Source: a virus. From it: a stretch of DNA of 49,792 nucleotides. The notes under the pieces are model-generated. The model did not search any database, was not told the origin of the DNA, and worked only from the letters and a program-made list of their open reading frames with translations. Where the stretch lies: IMG/VR virus record IMGVR_UViG_3300037228_000070, positions 1 through 49,792 of that record; one strand, given 5' to 3'. How positions within the stretch are numbered: position 1 is the first letter of the stretch; each line of letters begins with the position of its first letter. Of the stretch, positions 7,670-15,187 are shown piece by piece. A program made the translations under genes and the position numbers.

Positions 7670-9200
7670 AGACGACCTCGAGCGGCTTGCCCGCGTCGAG
7701 AAGGAGCTCTGGAACTTCCGCTGCCGGTCGGACCTCACGGCGTTCTGCATCGAGGCGCTGGCTCCGATGAACCAGACGCCGGCGCGTCACCACCGGCTGA
7801 TGATCGAGAAGCTCGAGGCGGTCGAGCGGGGCGAGATCGACCGGCTGATGATCTTCATGCCGCCCGGGCACGCCAAGTCGACGTACGCATCGGTCCTCTT
7901 CCCGGCCTGGTTCTACGCCCAGCGGCCCCACCGGGACCTCATTGGGGCGTCGCACGCGTCGTCGCTGGCCGAGACCTTCTCGAAGAGCATCCAGACGCAG
8001 ATCCGGCACAATGCGCGGGTGCTCGGCTACGACCTCTCGAGCGAGAACGTCGAGACGTGGCGTACGACCAACGGCGGCGTGTACCGCGCGGCCGGCGTCG
8101 GGGGCGGCATCACCGGCCGCCGGTCCGACCTCACGCTGATCGACGATCCGATCAAGGGCGCCGAGGACGCCGAATCCGAGACGGTGCGCGAAAAGCAGTG
8201 GGCCTGGTATCAGTCGGAGGTCTACACGCGGCGGAAGCCCGGCTCCCGGATCGTGTTGATCCAGACTCGCTGGCACCCAGCGGACCTCGGCGGGCGGCTC
8301 CTCGAGGCGCAGGCGACCGGCGGCGACCAGTGGACGGTCCTCAAACTCCCGGCGATCTGCGACTCGCTCGATGACCCGCTCGGCCGCAAGCTGGGCGAAG
8401 CGCTCTGGCCGGAATGGCAGGACGAGACGGAGCTCGCGCGCATCCGGTCGGTCGTCGGCGAGTACGTGTGGGGCGCGCTCTACCAGCAGGATCCCCGGCC
8501 GCGCGGCGCGTCGTTCTTCCCGATCGAGCTGCTGCTGGTGCCGGCCGGCGGCGGCCTGCTGGGCGCGGACGGTCAGCCGCTCATGGTCCCCGTGCCGATG
8601 CCCGACCGCTGCGACGTCGTCTATTCCATCATCGACACGGCGATCAAGGCGGGCCAGAAGCATAACTCGACCGCGGTCACCCACTTCAGCTACAATTCGC
8701 TCCTGAAGGAAGCGCCGGTGAACATCCTCGACTGGGACATCGTCCAGATCGAGGGCGCGCAGCAGGCCGATTGGCTGCCGAGCGTCTTCGCGCGGGGCGA
8801 GGAACTCGCGCGCACGTGCGGCGCTCGGCGCGGGTACGCGGGGGCGATCATCGAGGACAAGGCCACCGGGACCGTGCTGCTGCAGCAGTCCGCGAACCTA
8901 CGCCGCGAGGGCAAGCATTCGCCGGCCTTCCCGATCGACTCGAAGCTGACCGCGATGGGCAAGGAGGAGCGCGCGATCGGCGCCGCGCCGTACGTCGTGG
9001 CCGGGGACGTGAAGATCACGCAGGAGGCGTTCGACAAGACAACGGTCCTCAAGGGCCGGTCGGCGAATCACTTCACCGTGCAGATCACCGGGTTTCGGCT
9101 GGGCTCCAAGGAGACGGATGGGCTCGACCTTTTGGACACTTTTACATATGGCGTACTGATGGCCCGTGGCTCGAACGCCGGAGAAAGAAAGGGTATCTGA
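7653..9200 (+). CDS. terL: Terminase large subunit (packaging ATPase/nuclease)
   Basis: 515 residues, usual length for the family. The ATPase domain has Walker A MPPGHAKST (69-77) and Walker B LTLIDD (160-165). The RNase-H-like nuclease domain has the first acidic site in SIIDTAIKAG (D328), then IIEDKATG (E401/D402) and a C-terminal acidic pair GLDLLD (D492/D495). It pumps DNA into the prohead through the portal and cuts concatemers. The adjacent small subunit and portal support the call. Confidence 0.95.
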   Translation: MTVTDRDDLERLARVEKELWNFRCRSDLTAFCIEALAPMNQTPARHHRLMIEKLEAVERGEIDRLMIFMPPGHAKSTYASVLFPAWFYAQRPHRDLIGASHASSLAETFSKSIQTQIRHNARVLGYDLSSENVETWRTTNGGVYRAAGVGGGITGRRSDLTLIDDPIKGAEDAESETVREKQWAWYQSEVYTRRKPGSRIVLIQTRWHPADLGGRLLEAQATGGDQWTVLKLPAICDSLDDPLGRKLGEALWPEWQDETELARIRSVVGEYVWGALYQQDPRPRGASFFPIELLLVPAGGGLLGADGQPLMVPVPMPDRCDVVYSIIDTAIKAGQKHNSTAVTHFSYNSLLKEAPVNILDWDIVQIEGAQQADWLPSVFARGEELARTCGARRGYAGAIIEDKATGTVLLQQSANLRREGKHSPAFPIDSKLTAMGKEERAIGAAPYVVAGDVKITQEAFDKTTVLKGRSANHFTVQITGFRLGSKETDGLDLLDTFTYGVLMARGSNAGERKGI

Positions 9201-9202
9201 TC

Positions 9203-9322
9203 ATGGGAGACATTCCGCACTGTCGATGTGAGTGCGGCTGCACTGCGCCGTCCGAGAAGCAGCTCTATTGCGCCAACTGTCGCAGCGGCCGACACGTGCC
9301 GCAACTCGACCGGAAAGGCTGA
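9203..9322 (+). CDS. 39-residue zinc-binding mini-protein
   Basis: ATG at 9203 is two bases after the terminase stop, with AAAGGG about 10 bases upstream. Six cysteines: C7, C9, C11, C13, C23, C26, the last pair as CANC. The spacing suggests a rubredoxin-like or treble-clef site. Its role is unknown. It could assist packaging, or it may be one of this phage's many small zinc proteins without a structural role. Confidence 0.55.
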   Translation: MGDIPHCRCECGCTAPSEKQLYCANCRSGRHVPQLDRKG

Positions 9323-9325
9323 CCG

Positions 9326-9499
9326 ATGGACCAGCACCTCGAAGCAATCGACCACCTCCGCAAGGCAGCGGCGTTGCTCGACCACAAGTCCCCGCACGTC
9401 GCCTCCGAGGTGCGCCGGATCGCGGCCAAGATCGCGACGAACGCAACGGCGACGAGTGACTATCGCCAGGGGCGCGCGACCGTTAGCGACGGCATGTAG
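9326..9499 (+). CDS. 57-residue helical hypothetical protein
   Basis: ATG 9326, stop TAG at 9497-9499, whose last base is the first base of the portal GTG. The sequence predicts an amphipathic alpha-helical hairpin (residues 1-40) with a polar tail. No known domain. The packaging operon context suggests a head accessory protein, without further evidence. Confidence 0.5.
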   Translation: MDQHLEAIDHLRKAAALLDHKSPHVASEVRRIAAKIATNATATSDYRQGRATVSDGM

Positions 9500-10977
9500 T
9501 GTTCGAGTCCGGCGTCGGCCAAGACAACGGGTTTGCGATCGTCGACCTGCTCGGCGGCCCCAACTCGCCGCTCGTGCGGATGCTGCTCGCCGAACAGATC
9601 GTGCCGGGCAGTGCGCCGAGCTACGAGATGGCGAAAACCATCTTCGCCTTCCATCCGCTGGGCGCAACGCTGACCGCTGCGCCGATCACGCTCGCGCAGT
9701 CGCAACCGCGGCAGATCAACGTGCCGGTGCTGGGCGAGAAGCGGATCGTCGCGCAGTTCCAGGAGTCGTGGGATGCGCTCGGCCGCGTCGGCGGTACGGT
9801 GCTGATCCACAACTGGATGACGCAGTCCCGCGTCTACGGTATCTCATCGCTGGGCGTGGGCGAGCGCGGCAAGGACCCCAGCACGCCGCTCGATATGACG
9901 AAGCTCGCGGACGCCGACCTGTTCTTCAACGTGTTCGACCCGCTCAACACGGCCGGGTCGCTCGTGCTCAATCAAGATCCTAACTCGCCCGACTTCCTCA
10001 AGCCGCAGGGAATCTCGGTGAACGGCAAGGCGTGGCACCCGTCGCGCACGTTCCCCAAGCTGCACGAGCAGGCGCTCTACATCGAGTGGTCGAGTTCGGC
10101 GTACGGGTTCGTTGGCCGGTCGATCTATCAGCGCGCGCTCTTCCCGCTCAAGACGTACCTCCAGACGCTGATCACCGACCAATGGGTGACGCAGAAGGCG
10201 GGACTGCTCGTCTACAAAGCCGCGTCACCGGGCAGCTTCATCGACAACGTGATGCAGACCATGTTCGGCTGGAAGCGCGGACAGATCAAGGCGGGCGTGA
10301 CGGGTCAGGTATTGCAGATCGGCATTGACGAAGACGCTGTTTCGCTCAACATGCAGAACCTCGACAAGGCGGCGGCGTTCGCGCGCGACAACTGCCTGAA
10401 GAACATCGCGACGGCCGCTGGAATGCCGGCCGCGATCGTGAACAACGAAACGCTGGCGGAAGGCTTCGGCGAAGGCGTCGAGGATGCGAAGACGATCGCG
10501 CGGTTCCTGGACTACATCCGCCAGGATATGGGTCCGGCGTATGCGTTCGTCGACCGCATCGTACAGCGCAAAGCGTGGACGCCGCAGTTCTACGAGTCGC
10601 TGTTCACGGACTATCCGGAGTACGCGGACATTCCGTTCGAGACGGCCGTACACGACTGGATTCGCGCCTTCTCGGCGATCTGGCCCAACCTGCTCACCGA
10701 GCCCGACTCCGAGAAGGCGAAGAACGAAGACGTCAAGTTCAAGGCCGTGCTCGCGATGGTCGAGCTCATGGGGCCGATGCTGGACCCGGACAACAAGGCG
10801 AAACTGATCACCTGGGCGTGCGAGAATCTGAACGAAGCCGCGTACCTGTTCGCGAGCAAGCTGATGATCGACGAGGATACGCTCATGCCGTTCTTGGAAG
10901 AGAACCGGGAAGCGGCGATCACCGAAGGCGAAGAGGGTGAGCCGCGCAAGCCGATGGCCTTCGAAGGGGAGACGTGA
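9499..10977 (+). CDS. Portal protein (DUF1073-like)
   Basis: 492 residues, GTG start directly after the preceding stop. It lies just after terminase and before the head-morphogenesis gene, the normal portal position. The length and the body sequence (NTAGSLVLNQDPNSPDFL, SIYQRALFPLKTYLQTLI, MQNLDKAAAFARDNCLKNI, AAGMPAAIVNNETLAEG) fit the DUF1073 anti-receptor-type portals of myophages and siphophages. It forms the dodecameric ring at the head vertex. The C-terminal tail is acidic. Confidence 0.88.
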   Translation: MFESGVGQDNGFAIVDLLGGPNSPLVRMLLAEQIVPGSAPSYEMAKTIFAFHPLGATLTAAPITLAQSQPRQINVPVLGEKRIVAQFQESWDALGRVGGTVLIHNWMTQSRVYGISSLGVGERGKDPSTPLDMTKLADADLFFNVFDPLNTAGSLVLNQDPNSPDFLKPQGISVNGKAWHPSRTFPKLHEQALYIEWSSSAYGFVGRSIYQRALFPLKTYLQTLITDQWVTQKAGLLVYKAASPGSFIDNVMQTMFGWKRGQIKAGVTGQVLQIGIDEDAVSLNMQNLDKAAAFARDNCLKNIATAAGMPAAIVNNETLAEGFGEGVEDAKTIARFLDYIRQDMGPAYAFVDRIVQRKAWTPQFYESLFTDYPEYADIPFETAVHDWIRAFSAIWPNLLTEPDSEKAKNEDVKFKAVLAMVELMGPMLDPDNKAKLITWACENLNEAAYLFASKLMIDEDTLMPFLEENREAAITEGEEGEPRKPMAFEGET

Positions 10978-10979
10978 CG

Positions 10980-11132
10980 ATGCACCCCGATGACCGATGC
11001 GCGTGGTGCAATCATAAGCGCAAAGTACACGGTACCAACCTGCGCTGCTACGCGTGGTACTATTGCCACTGCGACCGCTGGACGGAGCCCGCGCCAGCAC
11101 GAACCGAAAGCGAAGGAGCACCTAATGCCTGA
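10980..11132 (+). CDS. 50-residue zinc-binding mini-protein
   Basis: ATG 10980 has GGGGAG nine bases upstream. A GTG at 10974 overlapping the portal stop is an alternative. CAWC (C7, C10) and C23, C29, C31 suggest a zinc site rich in Trp/Tyr. The tail is acidic. The 3' end overlaps the next gene by 8 bases. Function unknown. Confidence 0.45.
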   Translation: MHPDDRCAWCNHKRKVHGTNLRCYAWYYCHCDRWTEPAPARTESEGAPNA

Positions 11133-11388
11133 CGTCTACTGCCCAGCCTGCAAGTCGGTCTACCCCGCCGGGACGCGCGAGTGCTACCGCTGCAAGCGGC
11201 CCGGGGACACGACGGTGCGACGGCATTCCGCGCTGCTGCCGGTCGTCGACGTGGCGAAGTCGCTCGATGCGGTCGCGGCTGATCGGCCGTCCTTCCCGGC
11301 GGTGGCGGTTCACGAGGACGGTGACTCCGGGTTCGTCGCGCCGACGCAGGGCGGTTCTTCGCCACCGGAGCCGGTCGACATGCCGTGA
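11125..11388 (+). CDS. Zinc-ribbon protein
   Basis: 87 residues, ATG 11125 with AAGGAG about 9 bases before it. CPAC (C6, C9) and CYRC (C20, C23) form a short zinc ribbon. The remaining 60 residues are polar and probably disordered. The stop overlaps the next GTG (GTGA). It is one of three consecutive tiny Cys-rich proteins around the portal gene. Role unknown. Confidence 0.6.
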   Translation: MPDVYCPACKSVYPAGTRECYRCKRPGDTTVRRHSALLPVVDVAKSLDAVAADRPSFPAVAVHEDGDSGFVAPTQGGSSPPEPVDMP

Positions 11389-12224
11389 TCGTCCCCCGCT
11401 TCCGCACGCTGCTGCTGGAAGCGATCGACCATTTCGCGACGGCGGGCTACGCATCGCCAGCCGATCTGCAGGAGTGGGTCGCACGCCTTCACGCCGCGCT
11501 CGATCGCGAGTTGCTCGGCGACCCGGCCACGAAGGCGCTCGTCACCCAAGTCCTCACCTCGGTCTACAACCGCGAGATTCGGCTCGGCATCGGCAAGCGC
11601 GTGCCGGGTGTGTCGCGGTACACGCTCGACCGGGTAGCGCCGCAGTTGCGCGCCGAGCTCGACCGCCGCATCTTCGCGGGCGTGGATCTGATCCGCCTCA
11701 ACAAGCGGGCGGCCACGGAGAAGACGCTGCAGCGGTTCTCGGGCTGGGTGTCGTCGGTTCCGCCGGGCGGTTCAGGGCCGGCGGTCTCGAAGCGCGAGGT
11801 GGCGCGGGACGTCGGGAAGTCGGTCGCGCGGCTGAAGTTCGAGGCCCGGCGCGTTGCGATCGACATGGGCCATAAACTGAGTAGCGCGGTCAGCGCGACG
11901 GTGGCTATGGGCGAAGGCGCGATTGCTGCGACCTGGATGGACCGGGGCGCCCACGATAAGAGTTACAATGCCAGGCCCGAACATCTGGCGCGCTCCGGCA
12001 AGCTATTTCTTGTCCGAAACTCGTGGGCAATAAGCGACGGCTTAATCAAAAAGGGCGGCCTCATGTATACCGACGAAATAGAGCAGCCCGCAGAGCTTCC
12101 GTATTGCAGCTGCACCTATACCTACGTCGTCAGCCCCCGCGCGTTACCGCCAGAGCTATTGACGGCCAAGGGTAGGCTATGGGTTACCGGCGAGTCTCGG
12201 TCAAAAAGCGAGGCCAGGGCGTAG
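11385..12224 (+). CDS. Head morphogenesis protein (Mu gpF-like)
   Basis: 279 residues, GTG start. The C-terminal part (NARPEHLARSGKLF, then LPYCSCTYTYVV) matches the conserved end of the Mu-F/SPP1-gp7 minor head family, which attaches near the portal and enters the prohead. It lies between portal and protease/scaffold, as expected. The last 300 or so bases (from about 11940) are visibly richer in A/T than the rest of the gene and adjoin the inserted minus-strand cassette. Confidence 0.8.
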   Translation: MIVPRFRTLLLEAIDHFATAGYASPADLQEWVARLHAALDRELLGDPATKALVTQVLTSVYNREIRLGIGKRVPGVSRYTLDRVAPQLRAELDRRIFAGVDLIRLNKRAATEKTLQRFSGWVSSVPPGGSGPAVSKREVARDVGKSVARLKFEARRVAIDMGHKLSSAVSATVAMGEGAIAATWMDRGAHDKSYNARPEHLARSGKLFLVRNSWAISDGLIKKGGLMYTDEIEQPAELPYCSCTYTYVVSPRALPPELLTAKGRLWVTGESRSKSEARA

Positions 12225-12233
12225 TCAACGACC

Positions 12234-12323
12234 TTATCGCGTTTCTTTGAATTGCACGACAGGCGCGTGGATGCGCTTGACGGGAATCGCCGCCGAGCAT
12301 ACAGCGCAACTCGGCTTTCTCAT
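12234..12323 (-). pseudogene. Truncated copy of the small zinc-finger gene
   Basis: 29 codons. ATG at 12321-12323 overlaps the stop of the upstream minus gene (ATGA), and the stop is TAA at 12234-12236. The N-terminus (CAVCSAAIPVKRIHA) is clearly homologous to the protein at 12926-13075 (CAVCSTAIPIERVHA), but the second Cys pair (YCSEKC) is missing. A complete zinc site is therefore unlikely, so I call it a remnant, though it could still be expressed. Confidence 0.55.
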
Positions 12324-12523
12324 CGCTGTCGCACCGCGAATGCAGATGCTTTGTCCTCGGACACCTCTACAATAAGCCATCGGCCGCTGTGGAGAGGGTT
12401 CTCAGCGTCCAGCGTGATGGTTCCCCCGAGAACGAGGTCCGGCCGCTCGCGCAGGTCGTGAATCAGCACGCTCCCCGATCCGGGGTTGCCTCGGGGGAAG
12501 ATGAAATCGAAGGGAGGGATCAC
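12320..12523 (-). CDS. 67-residue hypothetical protein, reverse-strand cassette 1
   Basis: Start is GTG at 12521-12523. The -10 box of a strong minus-strand promoter (12531-12536) puts the transcript start almost on the GTG, so the message is probably leaderless. The protein is beta-rich (LVLGGTITLDAENP, GRWLIVEV) with no family I recognise. It is coupled by ATGA to the truncated zinc-finger gene. Reverse orientation inside the head operon with its own promoter marks it as a moron-like insertion. Confidence 0.55.
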   Translation of the reverse strand: MIPPFDFIFPRGNPGSGSVLIHDLRERPDLVLGGTITLDAENPLHSGRWLIVEVSEDKASAFAVRQR

Positions 12524-12530
12524 GCCGCCC

Positions 12531-12560
12531 AGTATAACCTCAAGGGGAGTACATCGTCAA
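12531..12560 (-). promoter_or_regulatory. Sigma70-type promoter of reverse cassette 1
   Basis: Read on the minus strand: TTGACG (12555-12560), 18-base spacer, TATACT (12531-12536). The spacer contains GTACTCCCCTT, nearly the same as GTACTACCCTT in the promoter of cassette 2. Confidence 0.7.
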
Positions 12561-12825
12561 CCCGCCGATTGCTGACCGCGAAGGATCGTGCCGCGCTTGG
12601 CTCGGATCGGGGTTGGTCTCAGCCTCGTAACCGGGCCCTGACCGAATCCTAAGACGACGCGGGCGCGCGCGAGGGAGAAAATCCGAGTTCGAACGCTGCG
12701 CTTTTTGCGGGCCGTTGTCGGTCGGCCAATCGTCCGTTCACTCGGTGCGCGCCGGTCTGCCGGTCGGCTTCTCGGGGAGCGCCTTTGGTCGGATGCGGGG
12801 TCGGTATGCGCCCTCTACGACAAAC
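12561..12825. other. Intergenic stretch between the two reverse cassettes
   Basis: No convincing gene on either strand. Open frames here are Arg-rich and unlike the neighbours. It holds the upstream flank of promoter 1 and ends at the terminator of cassette 2. Confidence 0.5.
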
Positions 12826-12851
12826 GAAAACGGCCCCCTTCCGGGAAGCCG
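12826..12851 (-). terminator. Rho-independent terminator of reverse cassette 2
   Basis: On the minus strand an 8-pair stem (CGGCTTCC with GGGGGCCG, including two G-T pairs) around a CGGAA loop is followed by TTTTC. It lies 75 bases after the stop of the zinc-finger gene. Confidence 0.6.
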
Positions 12852-12925
12852 CCGTCGCACCGCCACGCCGACCAAGGCGCTTGGGTCCGATCATACCAGA
12901 CCGGCGGCGATTGGACAAGGCGGGG

Positions 12926-13075
12926 CTACCCTTTAGCCCGCGCCCTCGCGCGCCGGACCGCCGCCGTGTTCTTGCATTTCTCGGAACAGTAGGTCGGCGC
13001 CGCGCCGCGCGACGTGGCGGCGTGGACGCGCTCGATCGGGATTGCCGTCGAGCAGACCGCGCACCGGGGCTTCAC
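12926..13075 (-). CDS. Small treble-clef zinc-finger protein
   Basis: 49 residues. GTG at 13073-13075 overlaps the stop of the gene before it (GTGA). Cysteines C5, C8, C30 and C34 (CAVC and CSEKC) form a complete zinc finger of the kind also found at the start of the HNH proteins here. The C-terminus is very basic (RRARARAKG), suggesting nucleic-acid binding. A truncated homologue lies at 12234-12323. It is the second gene of reverse cassette 2. Confidence 0.65.
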   Translation of the reverse strand: MKPRCAVCSTAIPIERVHAATSRGAAPTYCSEKCKNTAAVRRARARAKG

Positions 13076-13317
13076 GCCGCCCCGAACATCTGGCGGTATC
13101 CCTTCCACCCGGCGTAGTCGGTCTGGATGCCGACCAGGATCGCGAGCTCGATGTTGCCGCCGTTGTGGCGGTAGCCCTCGCGCACGACCATCGGCACGTT
13201 GCCGGCGCTGATCTGCGCCAGCCACGCGGAGCCCTGCTCCTTCATGTAGGTCGCCGGGCCGGAGATCGTTCCGTCCAGGTTGTAGGTGAAGGAGCCGACG
13301 GTCAGGGGAGCGTTCAT
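13072..13317 (-). CDS. 81-residue hypothetical protein, reverse-strand cassette 2
   Basis: ATG at 13315-13317 with GAAAGG upstream. The start lies about 35 bases after a near-consensus promoter. The sequence (VGSFTYNLDGTISGPATYM, IELAILVGIQTDY) has no family I recognise and is not evidently related to the first gene of cassette 1. It is transcribed against the late operon and is probably expressed independently of it, as morons are. Confidence 0.7.
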   Translation of the reverse strand: MNAPLTVGSFTYNLDGTISGPATYMKEQGSAWLAQISAGNVPMVVREGYRHNGGNIELAILVGIQTDYAGWKGYRQMFGAA

Positions 13318-13356
13318 GGCGGTGGCCTTTCGGGGGCGGAGGGTTTCTATGTCCCT

Positions 13357-13394
13357 AGTATACCGGAAGGGTAGTACATAGTCAAGGGCAGTAC
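13357..13394 (-). promoter_or_regulatory. Sigma70-type promoter of reverse cassette 2 with direct-repeat operator
   Basis: On the minus strand: TTGACT (13380-13385), 17-base spacer, TATACT (13357-13362). Two direct repeats on the plus strand, AAGGGTAGTAC (13367-13377) and AAGGGCAGTAC (13384-13394), are 17 bases apart and overlap the spacer and -35. Cassette 1 has one copy, AAGGGGAGTAC (12542-12552), at the equivalent place. Confidence 0.75.
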
Positions 13395-13440
13395 GAAAAG
13401 AATCTAGGGGAACCACCAACCGCGCCGAACGTCCCCGCCC

Positions 13441-13533
13441 GTGAGCCCGGTCGAAAAGTTCGTCGTCGCGCTGGCCGCGGTCTTCCTGATCGGCGTTGCC
13501 GCGGCCGCGGTGATCCACGCGCCGTGTCGGTAG
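13441..13533 (+). CDS. 30-residue membrane mini-protein
   Basis: GTG at 13441 is preceded by CGAACGTCCCCGCCC, almost identical to the 15 bases before the ATG at 16900. The product is one transmembrane helix (about residues 6-25, VVALAAVFLIGVAAAAVI) with a single Cys near the end. It overlaps the next gene by 10 bases. No Shine-Dalgarno site is obvious. Function unknown. Confidence 0.4.
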   Translation: MSPVEKFVVALAAVFLIGVAAAAVIHAPCR

Positions 13534-15014
13534 CCGCCGTCGAGGAACCGACCTTCGAGACGCCGCCCGAGCACGCGACCGATCACGAAGTCGCCGAGGG
13601 CATCCGGGACGGCCGGTATGCGAGCCCGCAGCCGTACGGCGACTTCTGGCTGTTCGATCTGAGAATAACCGGGACCGGGATGGCCTATCGAGATGGCCTG
13701 GACGAGTGGGCGTTTCGTGACCCGGGAACCTGGTTGGATGATGATTTTCTGACGCGCTGCAACGGCCTCACCGTCACGTTCGGCCACCCCGAGCGCGCCG
13801 GGCTGAACGACCAGGAGTACCAGGACCGCGCGATCGGGTCGATCGTGCTGCCGTACCGCAAGGGCGACGAGGTACGCGGCGTAGCGAAGATCTTCAACGC
13901 CGACGCCGCTGACGTGATGCAGACGTCGCACCGCTCGACCAGCCCGGGTGTGACGCCCCCAAAGGGCTCCGAGGCCATCGTGCTTAAAGACGGCACGAAA
14001 GTTCTGGCGGAAGGGCTGCCGCTCATCCTGGACCACCTCGCGATCTGCGAGGCCGGCGTCTGGGACAAGGACGGGCCGCCCGACGGAATCCGGCTCGACG
14101 CTCTCACTCGAAAGGACCAGGCTGTGGCGGACAAAGACCTCGAGGCGGTCACGAAAGAGCGCGACGATGCGGTAGCCAAGCTCGACGAGTTCGAGAAGAA
14201 GGACAAGGCGCGCAAAGACGCCGCCGACGCCGCCGCGAAGAAAGACGCCGAGGAAACCGAGAAGAAAGCCGCCGCGGAAGCCGAGCGCGAAAAGGCCGAC
14301 AAAGCCAAAAAGGACGCGGCCGACTCGAAGAAGCGCGACTCGCGCAAGGACCGCCACGCGAAGCACGACGGCGACATCATGGACTGCTCGCGCTGCGACT
14401 CCGAGGAATCCGAAGAAGAAAAAGAGCGCAAAGAGCGCGACGACAAGGCCCGCAAGGATGCCGAGGCTGCCGCCAAAACGCCGGTCGACGCCGAGCGGGG
14501 AACGGAATTGCACGACTCCAAGCTGGCCGACCTAGAAGCGCGGTTCAAGCGCCAGAGCGAGCAGATCGACGCGATGCACGCGACCCCCTCGATCGAGGAC
14601 GCGAACGAGCTCGCGACCATCTGGGGCCGCTGGGATTCGCTCTACCAGATGCTGGGCGAGCCGTCGAAGCGCGCGTACCCGGGCGAGAAGCCGCGCGCGT
14701 TCCTGCGCCGGTGCGCGGACGGCGTGCGCCAGTACACGAACAGCTGGAAGAACTACACGTTCCACGACAGCCAGCAGCAGCAGGACTTCTCGCTGGTCGC
14801 CGACGCGATCTATCGCGAGGCGCTCGAACACTCGAAGCAGCCGATCACGGACAAGCCGGGCTTCCTGCGGGAAGTCGTGACGCATCCGCACGGCAAGACC
14901 CGCACGGAGTTCTTCGGCGATCATCGGACGGCGTGGCTCCCGTTCATGCACCCGACGAAGTTCGCGCTCACGAAGGTCAATCGTCCCACCGGCAGCGTCT
15001 ACGGCCGAGAGTAG
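13524..15014 (+). CDS. Prohead protease/scaffold fusion (DUF2213-like)
   Basis: 496 residues, GTG start. The N-terminal ~190 residues (TFGHPERAGLNDQEYQDRAIGS, TSPGVTPPKG, LDHLAICEAGV) match the DUF2213 phage family found before major capsid genes. Residues about 195-350 are an extremely Lys/Glu/Ala-rich coiled coil, as in scaffolds. A folded C-terminal segment follows (LATIWGRWDSLYQMLGE). I infer a self-cleaving protease with scaffold domain that shapes the prohead. The catalytic residues cannot be assigned from sequence alone. Confidence 0.75.
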   Translation: MSVAAVEEPTFETPPEHATDHEVAEGIRDGRYASPQPYGDFWLFDLRITGTGMAYRDGLDEWAFRDPGTWLDDDFLTRCNGLTVTFGHPERAGLNDQEYQDRAIGSIVLPYRKGDEVRGVAKIFNADAADVMQTSHRSTSPGVTPPKGSEAIVLKDGTKVLAEGLPLILDHLAICEAGVWDKDGPPDGIRLDALTRKDQAVADKDLEAVTKERDDAVAKLDEFEKKDKARKDAADAAAKKDAEETEKKAAAEAEREKADKAKKDAADSKKRDSRKDRHAKHDGDIMDCSRCDSEESEEEKERKERDDKARKDAEAAAKTPVDAERGTELHDSKLADLEARFKRQSEQIDAMHATPSIEDANELATIWGRWDSLYQMLGEPSKRAYPGEKPRAFLRRCADGVRQYTNSWKNYTFHDSQQQQDFSLVADAIYREALEHSKQPITDKPGFLREVVTHPHGKTRTEFFGDHRTAWLPFMHPTKFALTKVNRPTGSVYGRE

Positions 15015-15022
15015 GAAGCACC

Positions 15023-15178
15023 ATGGAAACCATCGACGACCTCAGCAAAGCCGTCCCACTGAGCGACAGCGACAGCATCCCGGTCGATCAGGTCGTCGAT
15101 GCCGACGGCACCCTCGGCACCCGCAAAGTCACGCTCGGCGAACTGCGCGCGCACCTCGCCGCGCCGCCCAAAGAGTAG
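15023..15178 (+). CDS. 51-residue protein with a fibre-N-terminus-like motif
   Basis: ATG 15023, GGAAG upstream. The pattern IDDLSKAVPLSDSDSIP...KVTLGELRAHL resembles residues 29-60 of the tailspike at 1707-5702 (ISGLPAATPLPGSFVP...KVTVQQLL). In tail fibres this motif lies close to the virion attachment site. Here it is a free small protein between the scaffold and decoration genes. It may be a head-surface adaptor, but that is inference. Confidence 0.6.
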   Translation: METIDDLSKAVPLSDSDSIPVDQVVDADGTLGTRKVTLGELRAHLAAPPKE

Positions 15179-15187
15179 GAAGGCACC

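Noticed and set aside
7638-8684. 348-codon antisense frame over the terminase
   Set aside because: Lies opposite Walker and nuclease motifs of terminase; composition is Arg/Asp/Leu shadow-like.
12660-12720. tRNA-like GTTCGAA arm
   Set aside because: Neither strand gives a T-stem, anticodon arm or acceptor stem around it.
12649-12918. 89-codon minus frame between the cassettes
   Set aside because: It runs through the terminator hairpin and is Arg/Pro-rich without a ribosome site.
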